Of a DNA stretch of 64,000 nucleotides, positions 35,810 to 44,438 are shown piece by piece. The position numbers and the translations under genes are program-made. A model generated the notes under the pieces. That model saw only the letters and a list, made by a program, of their open reading frames with translations. It searched no databases and was not told the origin of the DNA. Every line of letters starts with the position of its first letter. The stretch's first letter is position 1. The stretch lies in contig CAVXMG010000014.1 in assembly GCA_963762735.1 (NCBI GenBank), forward strand, positions 124,001 to 188,000, read 5' to 3'. The DNA is from DASXKD01 sp963762735 (GTDB lineage: Bacteria > Actinomycetota > Actinomycetes > Streptosporangiales > Streptosporangiaceae).

Positions 35810-37228
35810 TCACCGCAAATGCTTCGCTGACACCCTGCGACGAGATGAGCTGGACGCAGTCTTCAAGGCATAGAGCCCAAGATTGCCACTGCTTACATAC
35901 ACGGTGCCTCGCGCCACCGCAGGGCTGGAGCGAACGGGTGCGTGGGTCATGTAAGCCCACCGGATGCTTCCAGTAACGGCGTTAAGGGCATAGACCCGGC
36001 CATCGTCACTGCCGACGTATACGATGCCTTGCGCCACTGCCGGACTGGAGATGATAGGCGCACGTGTTAGATAGCTCCAGCGAGTGCGCCCCGTGGATTC
36101 GTTGAGCGCGTAGATCCTTCCATCCTCGCTGCCTATATACAGGAAGCCGTCAGCCACTGCAGGGCTGGAGGTATCCCAACTCCCTGTTTTCACCGTCCAC
36201 CGGATGCGTCCTGTGGCTGCGTTAAGCGCAAAGAGCTTGCCGTCGGCGCTGCCGATGTACACAGTCCCGTTCGCGACTGCCGGGCGGGACAGGATGGGTC
36301 CGCCGGTCGTGTAGGTCCATCGGATGCGTCCTGTGGCTGTAGCAAGTGCATAGAGCTTGCCGTCGGCGCTGCCGATGTACACAGTCCCGTTCGCGACTGC
36401 CGGGCGTGAAGGGATGGGTCCGCCGGTCATGTAGGTCCATCGGATGCGTCCTGTGGCTGCATGAAGGGCATAGACCTTTCCATTGTCTCCGCCGACGTAA
36501 ACAGTGCTGCCATTCACGGCCGGGCTGGGACTGTCCCAGCCGCCTGTCTTTAGGGCCCAGCGCAGGTGCCCTGTCGCTGCGTTGAATGCATACACCTTGC
36601 CATCGCCGCTGCCGACGTACACGGCCCCATTCACGACTGCAGGCCGGGACAGGATGGGTCCGCCAGTCAGGTATGTCCAACGGCTACGCCCATTGTGCGC
36701 GTCGAGGGCGTAAAGTCTTCCATTGATGCCACCGACGTAAACAGTATCGTCCGCTACCGCGGGGCTCGACAGGCCGATACCCCCCGTCTTGTGTGCCCAG
36801 GTGAGCGACGTTAGGTGGGCGGCGCCCAAGACGTTGGGTGCGTGGACTTTGGGGATAGCCGAATATTTAACGAGGCTACCTATGCCGATGGCGAAGGCGG
36901 CGAACACCGACAAGATTGCGAGTGCGATTGGGCGCTTGTTACCTCTCGGTGCCGTTGAAGGTCTGTGTGGCCGCTCACTAAGTAGCTGGGAAGAATCGGC
37001 TAGTCTGCGAGTTTGCTCGGGGATGCCCTGCGTGGCGATAGAGGTTCGGCGGTCAGCATGCAACACTGTTTGGTCGGCCGTGGCCGTGCTGCAGCCTGCT
37101 GTCGCCGAAAGCGGAAGGGTTTGTTCCCGGATCCAAGTTCCAGAACTGCTCCCGTGGGCTGGACGGAAGGCGGGGGTAGCACGACCGAGTGCTAGAAGTA
37201 GCTGTCTGGAGAAGGATTCAGGATGCAT
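35810..37228 (-). CDS. Membrane-anchored PQQ-like beta-propeller protein
   Basis: A 472-residue protein with a 95-residue Ser/Thr/Pro-rich N-terminal region, one TM (IALAILSVFAAFAIGIGSLV, about 101-120) and an outward propeller. Eight blades follow with a nearly exact 40-residue period, each reading like SRPAVxNGTVYIGSADGKLY plus ALxAATGRIRWTYxTGGPI. The last blade lacks its final strand, as when the ring is closed by N-terminal residues. Such PqqL/BamB-like propellers bind proteins or ligands, and in actinobacteria they often follow Ser/Thr kinase domains. No kinase is present here, so this may be a sensor remnant. Codon use is less GC-biased than in neighbouring genes, suggesting transfer. 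It overlaps the upstream gene by 11 bp. Confidence 0.78.
   Translation of the reverse strand: MHPESFSRQLLLALGRATPAFRPAHGSSSGTWIREQTLPLSATAGCSTATADQTVLHADRRTSIATQGIPEQTRRLADSSQLLSERPHRPSTAPRGNKRPIALAILSVFAAFAIGIGSLVKYSAIPKVHAPNVLGAAHLTSLTWAHKTGGIGLSSPAVADDTVYVGGINGRLYALDAHNGRSRWTYLTGGPILSRPAVVNGAVYVGSGDGKVYAFNAATGHLRWALKTGGWDSPSPAVNGSTVYVGGDNGKVYALHAATGRIRWTYMTGGPIPSRPAVANGTVYIGSADGKLYALATATGRIRWTYTTGGPILSRPAVANGTVYIGSADGKLFALNAATGRIRWTVKTGSWDTSSPAVADGFLYIGSEDGRIYALNESTGRTRWSYLTRAPIISSPAVAQGIVYVGSDDGRVYALNAVTGSIRWAYMTHAPVRSSPAVARGTVYVSSGNLGLYALKTASSSSRRRVSAKHLR
35840..36772 (-). repeat. 120-bp tandem repeats coding for propeller blades
   Basis: Eight in-frame units of about 120 bp. Neighbouring units at about 36235-36300 and 36355-36420 share long identical stretches such as GCCGTCGGCGCTGCCGATG, showing recent duplication of whole blades. 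Confidence 0.75.
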
Positions 37229-37697
37229 CGCTCGCCTCCGTGGCTGGCTGCGGAGCTAGGGGAGAATGTGGAAGTTTAGGATGAGACTGTGCAAGTGTTG
37301 GAGGCGGCTGTGGATCTTCGGGTGCCATGCCAGTGCTCCGAGCTAGGAAGTTGCGCGCCAACTGCTCAAGCAACTTTGGTGAAGCGATACCTATGGATAG
37401 TGCTCCCATAGGAAGGCCGGCTTGTCCGGATTCGACGAAGCACGTCGCAACAATTGCCCCAATAGTCAGCCGTATCATAAATGCTATACAAAAAGGCCTA
37501 AACGGAACTTCGTCTGGAACTTTCCATGGAAAGTCTTTGACCCGATGGATTGCTCGATAGAGTTCCCAGCTCTCTGTGGCACCAGCGCCTAGGAATCCCC
37601 AGAAGATCGCGCCTAGAGCACTTTGCCCTAACATCAGGTATCTTCCAGCCCTCTCAGAAGAGAACACCACAAGCATCGCGGCAGTAGTGCTAGGCAA
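37218..37697 (-). CDS. Small multi-pass membrane protein of unknown function
   Basis: A 159-residue protein with hydrophobic stretches MLGQSALGAIFWGFLGAGA, FRPFCIAFMIRLTIGAIVA and a weaker one at GLPMGALSIGIASP, then a Pro-rich hydrophilic tail. No family is recognised. Its stop overlaps the start region of the PQQ propeller gene by 11 bp, so the two are probably co-transcribed and may act together in the membrane. A start at an internal Met (MLVVFSS) is possible. Composition is low-GC like its partner. Confidence 0.5.
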   Translation of the reverse strand: MPSTTAAMLVVFSSERAGRYLMLGQSALGAIFWGFLGAGATESWELYRAIHRVKDFPWKVPDEVPFRPFCIAFMIRLTIGAIVATCFVESGQAGLPMGALSIGIASPKLLEQLARNFLARSTGMAPEDPQPPPTLAQSHPKLPHSPLAPQPATEASDAS

Positions 37698-38714
37698 CCG
37701 CTCGCAGCCACTCTATACGGCGATGACTGGATTACTCAGGAGTTCAAGCTTTGAAGAAAGGTAAGACTGGCGAGGGAAAGTTGGGTTATAGACACTTTCA
37801 GCTAGGTTCGAAAACAATGATCCCTCCACGGCGGCCGACCACGCAGGCGGCCGGACCGTATGCTTATGCGTCACTAGTGCTGGACGCGAACGCCCTCATT
37901 TGCCGCGCCTGGCAGGTTGGCGAGCTTCGTCCCGGCCCGGAGACAGACGCATTGTCTGGGCATGATGACCTTCACCGACCTGGCGTCCGCCCCCGCCGAT
38001 GATCCAGCGCCGTTCACTGACCAGCCGCGGCTGGCCGTGGTCGCCTACCTGGCCCGGTTCACCGGCCTCTCCCGTGCGCACCGAATCTGACCTGCACTGC
38101 TACCTGTCCTCGTGCGTCGAGCGCGGCCACCGACAGCGCCGCGGCACTCGCACTACATCCCAGTGCCGGACGACTTACATATTGGCGCGGAGCCTGCTGG
38201 CTCACCCGATCCTGTGGCCGTGGCTGGGGATCCGGGACCTTGATGCCGAAATCGGCGAGAACTGGGAGCCTCACCAATCTTAACCGTCTCGATTTCTTCA
38301 TGCTCCGCGGCTGTGCGCGCGCTCATGCTGCCCCAGAGGTCTACGTTCGTGCTCGAGCCGACAGTGTCTGCGCGGGGCTCCGGCTCGAAGCGCGGATGTC
38401 CTACAGCAGTCAGATACGGCTACGCGATGGACGGTGAGCGACTGTATCAGGCTCTCATCGATCGCTGACCTGCCCCAACGACCTCGCCGCCAAGAGCTCG
38501 CATCGCGGGCGGCGGTGTCCGCAGCGACACCCCAGAACCGGCATCAGCGAACTGGGGCGCTCCCATCCTCCCCGGTGCTGCCCTACGAGGATATGGTGCC
38601 GTTCGCTGGCATCGACTTCCAGCAAAGACGCGTCTATAGTGAGCCCGGGGACGATTGGCGCGCACTTCGGCGCTGTTCACCATTGCCGATGTGCGCCGTG
38701 GCGGGGAGGCGTTC
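37698..38714. other. Degenerate region with recombinase remnants
   Basis: Apart from the tyrosine-recombinase fragment described separately, only short frames are present, none with an RBS or family signature. The stretch around 38160-38283 (ARSLLAHPILWPWLG) looks protein-like but has no recognised family. I read the region as decayed mobile DNA. Confidence 0.5.
37962..38283 (+). pseudogene. Tyrosine recombinase/integrase N-terminal remnant (frameshifted)
   Basis: Reading from the ATG gives TFTDLASAPADDPAPF, then QPRLAVVAYLARFTGLSRAH and a stop. In the adjacent frame ESDLHCYLSSCVERG continues directly. Joined, this is the SAM-like core-binding N-terminal domain of actinobacterial tyrosine recombinases (the LAVxAYLARFxGxSRAHTESDL ... 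YLxWCxERG pattern). The catalytic R-H-R-Y domain is absent. About two bases are missing at the junction near 38081, and the downstream part is unrelated. It is evidence of a past integrative element in this low-GC segment. Confidence 0.6.
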
Positions 38715-39560
38715 ATGCCGGCACCATCTGACGACAGCAAGGGCAAGACTTCTTCCGGGAAGGAAGATAACCCCTCCGGGGGGCGCTGGTATAAAAAGCC
38801 TGCAGTCTGGGCCGGGGCGTTGGTCACTGCCGTGATTACCGGCGTCCTCGTCAATCTGGTCACGGGGGCTGTGTCGCATGCTGGCGCCCATGGAGCCGCG
38901 CCGAATGTTGAGGTCGACAGCGTGACTGCCCAGTTTGTGCCTTTTCGGATCGGAATTCCGGCGAGGCCAGTGAAGATTGATTTCGAGATTCGTAACACGG
39001 GTAATCAGCTTGCCATCGTAAGGGCCGTACGAGTCACGGTGCAGCAATTCGCTGCTTTGCCGACCTGTTTCTCGGCGGGTGCTCTGGTGTCGACCGGCAC
39101 CTACCGAGCTTCCTTGCCGAAAAATCCGTCTCCTGGCGCGAGGGTAGACATTCCTACGGCTCAGCAAGTTGCCCCGGATGCGGCAGACCGATTCGATATC
39201 ACACTAGGCCTGCCAGCAACGCGTCTGGCGGATCCGCACATCTACATCTACAGGGTGGCCATGGGGCTGCTCTACGATAATTCCGGCCTTCCAGCCAACG
39301 CCGGTGAGGCAGTACTGTCCCTTCCCATCGCGCCCTACGAGAGCTATTTCTGGACCAAGCAGTTTGCTGCGCACCCGTCCAGCATTCCATCAGTCGTTAG
39401 CCCTCCGATCGCCCCGGTAAGCAAATGTCTAGTGAATAATTCGCGCAAGCTTCAACCTATTTTGGCCATGTCCGGAGTGCGCCCGGCAGACCTTAGCGTA
39501 GTTCAGTCCCAGCTCTCAACCTGCTGCGGATGGACGCTGCCCCCAGGTACCCGGAATTGA
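38715..39560 (+). CDS. Membrane-anchored protein of unknown function
   Basis: A 281-residue protein with a short, Ser/Lys-rich cytoplasmic N-terminus, one TM (AVWAGALVTAVITGVLVNLV, about 30-50) and a roughly 220-residue outward domain with beta character (VDSVTAQFVPFRIG, IDFEIRNTGNQLAIVRAVRVTV, FDITLGLPATRL, HIYIYRVAMGLLYD). Four or more Cys residues lie in the outward part, including CC near the end. GGGGAGG before the second Met sets the start. No family is recognised. It stands alone in the accessory region. Confidence 0.6.
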   Translation: MPAPSDDSKGKTSSGKEDNPSGGRWYKKPAVWAGALVTAVITGVLVNLVTGAVSHAGAHGAAPNVEVDSVTAQFVPFRIGIPARPVKIDFEIRNTGNQLAIVRAVRVTVQQFAALPTCFSAGALVSTGTYRASLPKNPSPGARVDIPTAQQVAPDAADRFDITLGLPATRLADPHIYIYRVAMGLLYDNSGLPANAGEAVLSLPIAPYESYFWTKQFAAHPSSIPSVVSPPIAPVSKCLVNNSRKLQPILAMSGVRPADLSVVQSQLSTCCGWTLPPGTRN

Positions 39561-40034
39561 GATATGCTCGTGTGCAACACGCTGCGGGGATCGACGAGCA
39601 GGTCGTCAAGGCTCGCAACACTGCCGAAGTCAGGACACGATGATCTTGGCTACTCGAGACTTGTCGGCGAGCACAGCAGAAGCGCTTGGCGATTAACTAT
39701 AACTATATAGAGAGATTTAAACCCCGACCTCGCGTGAGCCCGGACTGGCAAACCACGAGACATTTCCTGGCCTGCATGCGCAGCCCAATCTCGCTGATTA
39801 CAATGTAAGGGCTTGAGATCTGAACTCCTGACCGCACCCCCCGTACAGTGTCTCGGACTACGGCGCTGCCGTCAGCAGGTCACACCGTATGTTTATGCAT
39901 CGCCACTGCGTACGGAGAATGTCCGCGTCTGCCGCCTATGGTGCAGCAGGTCTTCTTGCGCCCCGGCGCGATTGACGGCTCTGCTCCCCTCGGGGGAAGT
40001 GGTTTCAGGGGGGGTGGATGCGAGTGGGCTGGGA
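39561..40034. other. Non-coding accessory stretch
   Basis: An AT-rich patch at 39690-39715 (ACTATAACTATATAG) is followed by sequence whose translation from 39884 (PYVYAS ... ENVRVCRLW) resembles the segment at 37855 next to the recombinase remnant. No gene can be supported. No tRNA cloverleaf was found. Confidence 0.45.
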
Positions 40035-40484
40035 TTAGTGCTGCAGTCCATCCCATGACCACCGCGGAATGCTCATGCCCTCGGGGACCTCGTCAGCCGA
40101 CTCGTGGTAACGCGCCAGGGTTGTCGTGGTGGCCCAGGCGAAGTAGTCGTGCAGCACCTGCCGCAGTGGCCTGGCCGCATCTAGGCCAACGTCGTGTATC
40201 GCCTGGTCGAAACAGGCGATTGCACGGCGGTCCATCTCCTCGTGCGGGCCGTTGCCGCTGTGGATCCGCACGACCGAGGTCTGGTCCCCGTAGGTGGCGG
40301 AGTAGGTGGCAGGGCCGCCAAGGGCCTCGGCCCAGTACGCGGCGAGCCGCTCGCTGTGCTGCGGATGGAATCCGTGGCTGAACGCATGGCTGACGATCTC
40401 ATCGGCCATCACCCGGGAGTGCCACGCCTCGGCCAGGCGGAGCAGGCCCGCACTGCCGCCCGCAGCCTCATACACACTCTGCAT
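40035..40484 (-). CDS. Group II truncated hemoglobin (trHbO-like)
   Basis: A 149-residue heme protein. It begins SVYEAAGGSAGLLRLAEAWH, has DEIVSHAFSHGFHPQHSERL with the proximal His (PQHSERLAAYWAEALGGP), and ends VLHDYFAWATTTTLARY plus EGMSIPRWSWDG. These are the usual blocks of actinobacterial group II globins. Family members bind O2 or NO and are linked to oxygen or redox chemistry. The start is the Met after GGAGG. It is convergent with nothing and lies 235 bp from the kelch gene stop. Conserved in sequence yet placed in an accessory region, it may have moved with it. Confidence 0.78.
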   Translation of the reverse strand: MQSVYEAAGGSAGLLRLAEAWHSRVMADEIVSHAFSHGFHPQHSERLAAYWAEALGGPATYSATYGDQTSVVRIHSGNGPHEEMDRRAIACFDQAIHDVGLDAARPLRQVLHDYFAWATTTTLARYHESADEVPEGMSIPRWSWDGLQH

Positions 40485-40719
40485 GCCTCCAGAATGCCCG
40501 GCCAGGCGCGGCCAGCTGTGACGGTCTGGCAGAGAGGGCACGCCACCACCTGAAGGCTCAAGCCTGTCATGCAAATTGACCACAGCCCCAAAGCACGCGC
40601 ATACCGCGAATAGGGGCCATTTTGGTGCCGTGTTCGGGGCAGGTGAGACGGCTGTGGGTGGTCCCGGGCTCGGTCGGGTCCTGGGGCCCTTGGCGGGTGT
40701 TGCCATTGGTGACTTGTGT

Positions 40720-42573
40720 TTACCTCTCGCAGCCAGGGCTACGGATTGTGGCGGAGGTGCTGCCGAGGTCATTGGTGCTGCCGAGGTACACGGCATAGAG
40801 CTGCTGGCGGCCGCAGTCCAGCCCGGTGGCGGTAAAGACCGCGGTGCCTGAGGTGGTGAGGGGCGCGGTTCCCAGGAGCCGATGGTGGTGAGCCGGGGTT
40901 CCGGCGTAGAAGTCCACCTGCCCGGCCGGGGTTTGCGTGCTTGCTGTGGGAGTCGCTGTCGCGGTCAGCGTGATTGGGGGCCTGCGTGCCGAGGGATTCC
41001 GATGCGCGGTGAGCGTGGCAGTGGTGGTGGCTTTGTCCACCATGACGGTGCCGGGGACGTAGCTGATGGCGTAGTTGGGATCTGCCGCGCCAGTGCAGGC
41101 CGAGCGGTACGTTCCGGCTGGGCTTGCCGGGGTGGCTGTCGTCGAGCAGGACGGCGGGGCGGAAAGGCTGGAAGGGCCGTCATTGCCGACAAAGCCGGTA
41201 TAGCTGGGGGTGATGGCTGGAACGGTGCCGCCGTAGGTCGTCGCCGCGGAGGAGGCGGTGATGGACAGCGGGGCCGGACTGACGGTGAAGCGCTGCGTAA
41301 CCTGCGCTGCGGGAAGATAGGTGCTGTTTCCCTGCTGGCTGGCGTCGATGGTGCAGGTTCCGGCGCCACTGCCGTAGGACACGGTGCCACCGGAGATGGC
41401 ACAGCCGGAGGTGGAGGAGGAATCGACCGACAGCGTCACGGGCAGCCCGGATGTCGCGGTGGCGGTGGCGGTGTAGGTCTGGTCGTTTGCCCCGGTGTAG
41501 CGGGTGTGCGACGGCGGGGTACTTGTGAAGGTGATCGACTGGGCTTGCCGTCCCGTCTCGTAGATCCACGTGTCGTCCTGCCACTGGGCGTATTGCGCGC
41601 CGCCGAACAGGACGAGCTGGGAGGTGGCCGGGTCGTAGGCCACGGCCGCCCCGTCTCGCGGTGACGGGCTTACCGTGGGCGCTTGCTGGGTCCAGGTGGT
41701 GCCATCCCAGGTCCAGGTGTCGTCCTGCGGCGAACCCTCGTGATATCCGCCGAACAGCACGAGCTGGGAGGTGGCCGGGTCATAGGCCATCGAGGACGTA
41801 TCACGGAACGAGGGACTCCCCGGGGGTGTCTGCTGGGTCCAGGTGGTGCCATCCCAGATCCAGGTGTCGCCCAGCGCCCCGCCTAGGCCGCTGCCGCCGA
41901 ACAGGACGAGCTGGGAGGTGGCCGGGTCATAGGCCATGACCTGGGCTTGCCGTGGCGGAGGGCTTGCCGCCGGCGCTAGCTGGGTCCAGGTGGTGCCATC
42001 CCAGATCCAGGTGTCCCCAGGCGGCCCACTTTGGCCACCGCCGCCGAACAGGACGAGCTGGGAGGTGGCCGGGTCGTATGCCATCGAGGCTCCAGCCTGG
42101 ACCGGGGGACTCATCGCGGGTGTCTGCTGGGTCCAGGTGGTGCCATCCCAGGTCCAGGTATCCCCCAGCGGCCCACCTTGGCCAAGGCCGCCGAACAGGA
42201 CGAGCTGGGAGGTGGCCGGGTCATAGGCCATCGCTGCTGTCCAGCGGGCCGGCGGGCTCGCCGCGGGTGTCTGCTGGGTCCAGGTGGTGCCGTCCCAGGT
42301 CCAGGTATCCCCGAGCGGTTCTTCCTGGCCGCTTAGCCCGCCGAACAGGACGAACTGGGAGGTGGCCGGGTCATAGGCCGCCGCGGCGACGGAGCGGGCC
42401 GGGGGACTCGTCGCGGGTGTCAGCTGGACCCACGTCGGAGCGGTAGCGGCTGCCGCCGGAGTTACCGCGGTCACCGAGAAGGCCGACAAGAAGATTATAG
42501 TGACAAGTACCGCTATGCCGCTAATAGACGGCCAACCCAGCAAGCTCTCTCGATGTCCTTGCCCATGAAGCAT
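40720..42573 (-). CDS. Secreted kelch-propeller protein with Ig-like C-terminal domains
   Basis: About 617 residues. A signal peptide (SGIAVLVTIIFLSAFSVTAV, cut near AAA-TA) is followed by six kelch units of about 55-58 residues, each MAYDPATSQLVLFGG ... GDTWTWDGTTWTQQTP, enough for a six-bladed propeller. After YETGRQAQSITFTSTPPS come an Ig-like domain with SGLPVTLSVDSSSTSGCAISG, an MBG-type domain (LSITASSAATTYGGTVPAIT) and a Big_3/5-like domain (TPAGQVDFYAGTPAHHH). There is no sorting signal. It probably binds polysaccharide or protein outside the cell. Repeats at DNA level are highly similar, indicating recent expansion. A second kelch fragment lies at about 45.8 kb on the other strand. 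Confidence 0.8.
   Translation of the reverse strand: MLHGQGHRESLLGWPSISGIAVLVTIIFLSAFSVTAVTPAAAATAPTWVQLTPATSPPARSVAAAAYDPATSQFVLFGGLSGQEEPLGDTWTWDGTTWTQQTPAASPPARWTAAMAYDPATSQLVLFGGLGQGGPLGDTWTWDGTTWTQQTPAMSPPVQAGASMAYDPATSQLVLFGGGGQSGPPGDTWIWDGTTWTQLAPAASPPPRQAQVMAYDPATSQLVLFGGSGLGGALGDTWIWDGTTWTQQTPPGSPSFRDTSSMAYDPATSQLVLFGGYHEGSPQDDTWTWDGTTWTQQAPTVSPSPRDGAAVAYDPATSQLVLFGGAQYAQWQDDTWIYETGRQAQSITFTSTPPSHTRYTGANDQTYTATATATSGLPVTLSVDSSSTSGCAISGGTVSYGSGAGTCTIDASQQGNSTYLPAAQVTQRFTVSPAPLSITASSAATTYGGTVPAITPSYTGFVGNDGPSSLSAPPSCSTTATPASPAGTYRSACTGAADPNYAISYVPGTVMVDKATTTATLTAHRNPSARRPPITLTATATPTASTQTPAGQVDFYAGTPAHHHRLLGTAPLTTSGTAVFTATGLDCGRQQLYAVYLGSTNDLGSTSATIRSPGCER
41560..42430 (-). repeat. Tandem kelch repeats at DNA level
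   Basis: Six units of roughly 145-150 bp share near-identical stretches such as GGTCCAGGTGGTGCCATCCC and GGACGAGCTGGGAGGTGGCC. Strong nucleotide identity shows recent duplication or gene conversion. Confidence 0.75.
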
Positions 42574-42916
42574 GGATGATTTTCTTATGCGCAAGGTAAG
42601 CAGGTCAAGCGGAAAGCACGTGTCGGCGCTCCGCAAGGCGCGCAGCACGCGCGGAAAGCGGCCAGTCTTTACTCTATTTACTCCATATCACATAACTACA
42701 CCGATTGCTCGCGGTTCATCCCCTGCACGAGGCTGGCCGTTTTCTTGGCCGCTCAGCTCAAAGAAATGTAACCCAGATATCCCGGACAATGCAGGCACAG
42801 CAGTGCGCCGCAACGACAGTTATGGCCCTCGCTCGGCACCCGCGCCCCCCTCTTCTGCCGCGAGGCGGTCACTCGTAGGCGGTCGCGGTCACCAAAGCGG
42901 TGGCGAAACAAGGCCC
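42574..42916. other. Region between kelch gene and truncated IS110 transposase
   Basis: It contains the leftward promoter region of the kelch gene, with an AT-rich patch at about 42670-42710. No gene is supported. The break between this DNA and transposase-like sequence falls near 42915. Confidence 0.45.
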
Positions 42917-43859
42917 AGTCAGGCTGGATGCGGTGTGGCTGTGCAAGGTCGCCGAGCGGCAGATGATCCGGCCCAGCTTCGTCCCGCCGCCGCAGATCCG
43001 GCGGCTGCGGGATGTCACCCGTTACCGGATCGACCTGGTCGGGGTGCGGACCGCCGAAAAGCAGCGGGCGGAGAAGCTGCTGGAGGACGCGCAGATCAAG
43101 CTGTCGGTGGTGGCCAGCGACATCTTCGGGGTCTCGGGCCGGGCGATGATGGCCGCGCTGATCGCGGGGGAACGGGACCCGAAGGCGCTGGCACAGCTGG
43201 CCCGGACCCGGATGCGCGGCAAGATCAGCGCGCTGGAGGAGGCGTTCACCGGGCACTTCACCGGTCACCATGCGTTTCTGCTGGGCAAGATGCTCGGCCG
43301 CGTCGACGCGCTCAGCGCTGACATCGCCGAGCTGGACGCCCGGATCGAGGCGATGATTGCCCCTTTCGGGCAGGCGGTGGAGCGGCTGGATGAGATCCCC
43401 GGCATCGGGCCAGTCGCCGCGGCCGTCATCATCGCCGAAATAGGCACCGACATGACCCGCTTCCCCACCGCGGATCACCTGGCGTCGTGGGCGAAGTTCG
43501 CCCCCGGCGTCAAGGAATCCGCCGGGAAAAAGAAGGGCCGCGGCTCCACCGGGCACGGCAACTCCTACCTGGCCCGGGTCCTCGGCGAGGCCGCAGTGGG
43601 AGCGGCCAGGACCGATACCTTCCTCGGCGAGCGCTACCGCCGCATCGCCCGCCGCCGCGGCAAAAAGAAAGCCATCGTCGCCGTCGGCCGCTCCATCCTG
43701 ATCATCATCTGGCACCTGCTCTCCGACCCGCAGGCCCGCTACACCGACCTCGGACCAGGCTTCTTCGACCAGCGCATCAACCCCGAACGCCGCAAACGCG
43801 CCCACATCCACCAACTCGAAGCCCTCGGCTACAAAGTCACCCTCGAACCAGCCGCCTGA
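42900..43859 (+). mobile_element. IS110-family transposase, 5'-truncated
   Basis: From RLDAVWLCKVAERQMIRPSF onward the sequence matches IS110 transposases: the linker RYRIDLVGVRTAEKQRAEKL, the coiled region ISALEEAFTGHFTGHH, LDEIPGIGPVAAAVIIAEIG, the Transposase_20 block FPTADHLASWAKFAPGVKES, the catalytic-Ser-like GRGSTGHGN and the C-terminal RAHIHQLEALGYKV. The N-terminal RuvC-like DEDD domain (about 100 residues ending in a KTDRLDA-type motif) is missing; only its last residues RLDA remain, preceded by unrelated sequence. The element is therefore inactive by itself. It marks the left edge of the 43.9-48.3 kb accessory genes. Confidence 0.8.
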
Positions 43860-44124
43860 CCAGCGCCCCAACAGGACCCGGCTCCGCTACCGCTCCGCCG
43901 GGTGCTGCCGCGCGCCCACCTGGGCACCGATTTTCGGATTAGTCGCTTGTGCATGCGCGGCAGGCCGCCAGCACCGGCAGAGCCGACGGCCTGACAAACC
44001 ATGACGGCTCAGCGCCGCGTCGCCTGGGCCTGGCCGGCGGCGTTTGTGCCTGCGATCGCGGGGTAGCGGGCGGTAACTGAAGGCGGGGCGAAGACTGCCC
44101 CATGGGAAACAAGGGGAGATCATC

Positions 44125-44358
44125 GTGGCCAATGAGTCTGGGCCTAAAGCAGGCGTCGAAGGCGTCGTGGAAGATGTGAAGGGCCGGGCCAAGGAAGCGG
44201 CCGGGGCTGTAACCGGGGACGAGTCGTTGAAACAAGAAGGCGAGGCCCAGCAGGACAAGGCCGCCGCGCAGCGTGACGTGGCTGCCAAGGAAGCCGAGGC
44301 AGAGAAGGCCCGAGCGGCGGCGGCCGCGGCTGAAGCGGAGCAGCGGTCGCACCAGTAG
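44125..44358 (+). CDS. CsbD-family stress protein
   Basis: A 77-residue highly charged helical protein. GVVEDVKGRAKEAAGAVTGD followed by LKQEGEAQQDKAAAQRD is the CsbD signature, and the C-terminal half is an Ala/Glu/Lys helix (KEAEAEKARAAAAAAEAEQ). The GTG start has AAGGGGAG eight bases upstream. CsbD-like proteins are small, abundant, general-stress-induced proteins of unclear molecular function. The gene stands between the truncated IS110 and a hydrolase. Confidence 0.87.
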   Translation: MANESGPKAGVEGVVEDVKGRAKEAAGAVTGDESLKQEGEAQQDKAAAQRDVAAKEAEAEKARAAAAAAEAEQRSHQ

Positions 44359-44438
44359 AGCCTGAGCTGAGTAGAGGCACTCGGACCCGCCCGCGGCTGG
44401 GAGCCTCTCACTACAGCCAGCACACTCGATGAGAGCGG

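Noticed and set aside
39561..39850. A tRNA gene as attachment site for the recombinase remnant
   Set aside because: No T-loop GGTTCRANYCC-like sequence or acceptor pairing could be found in the stretch.
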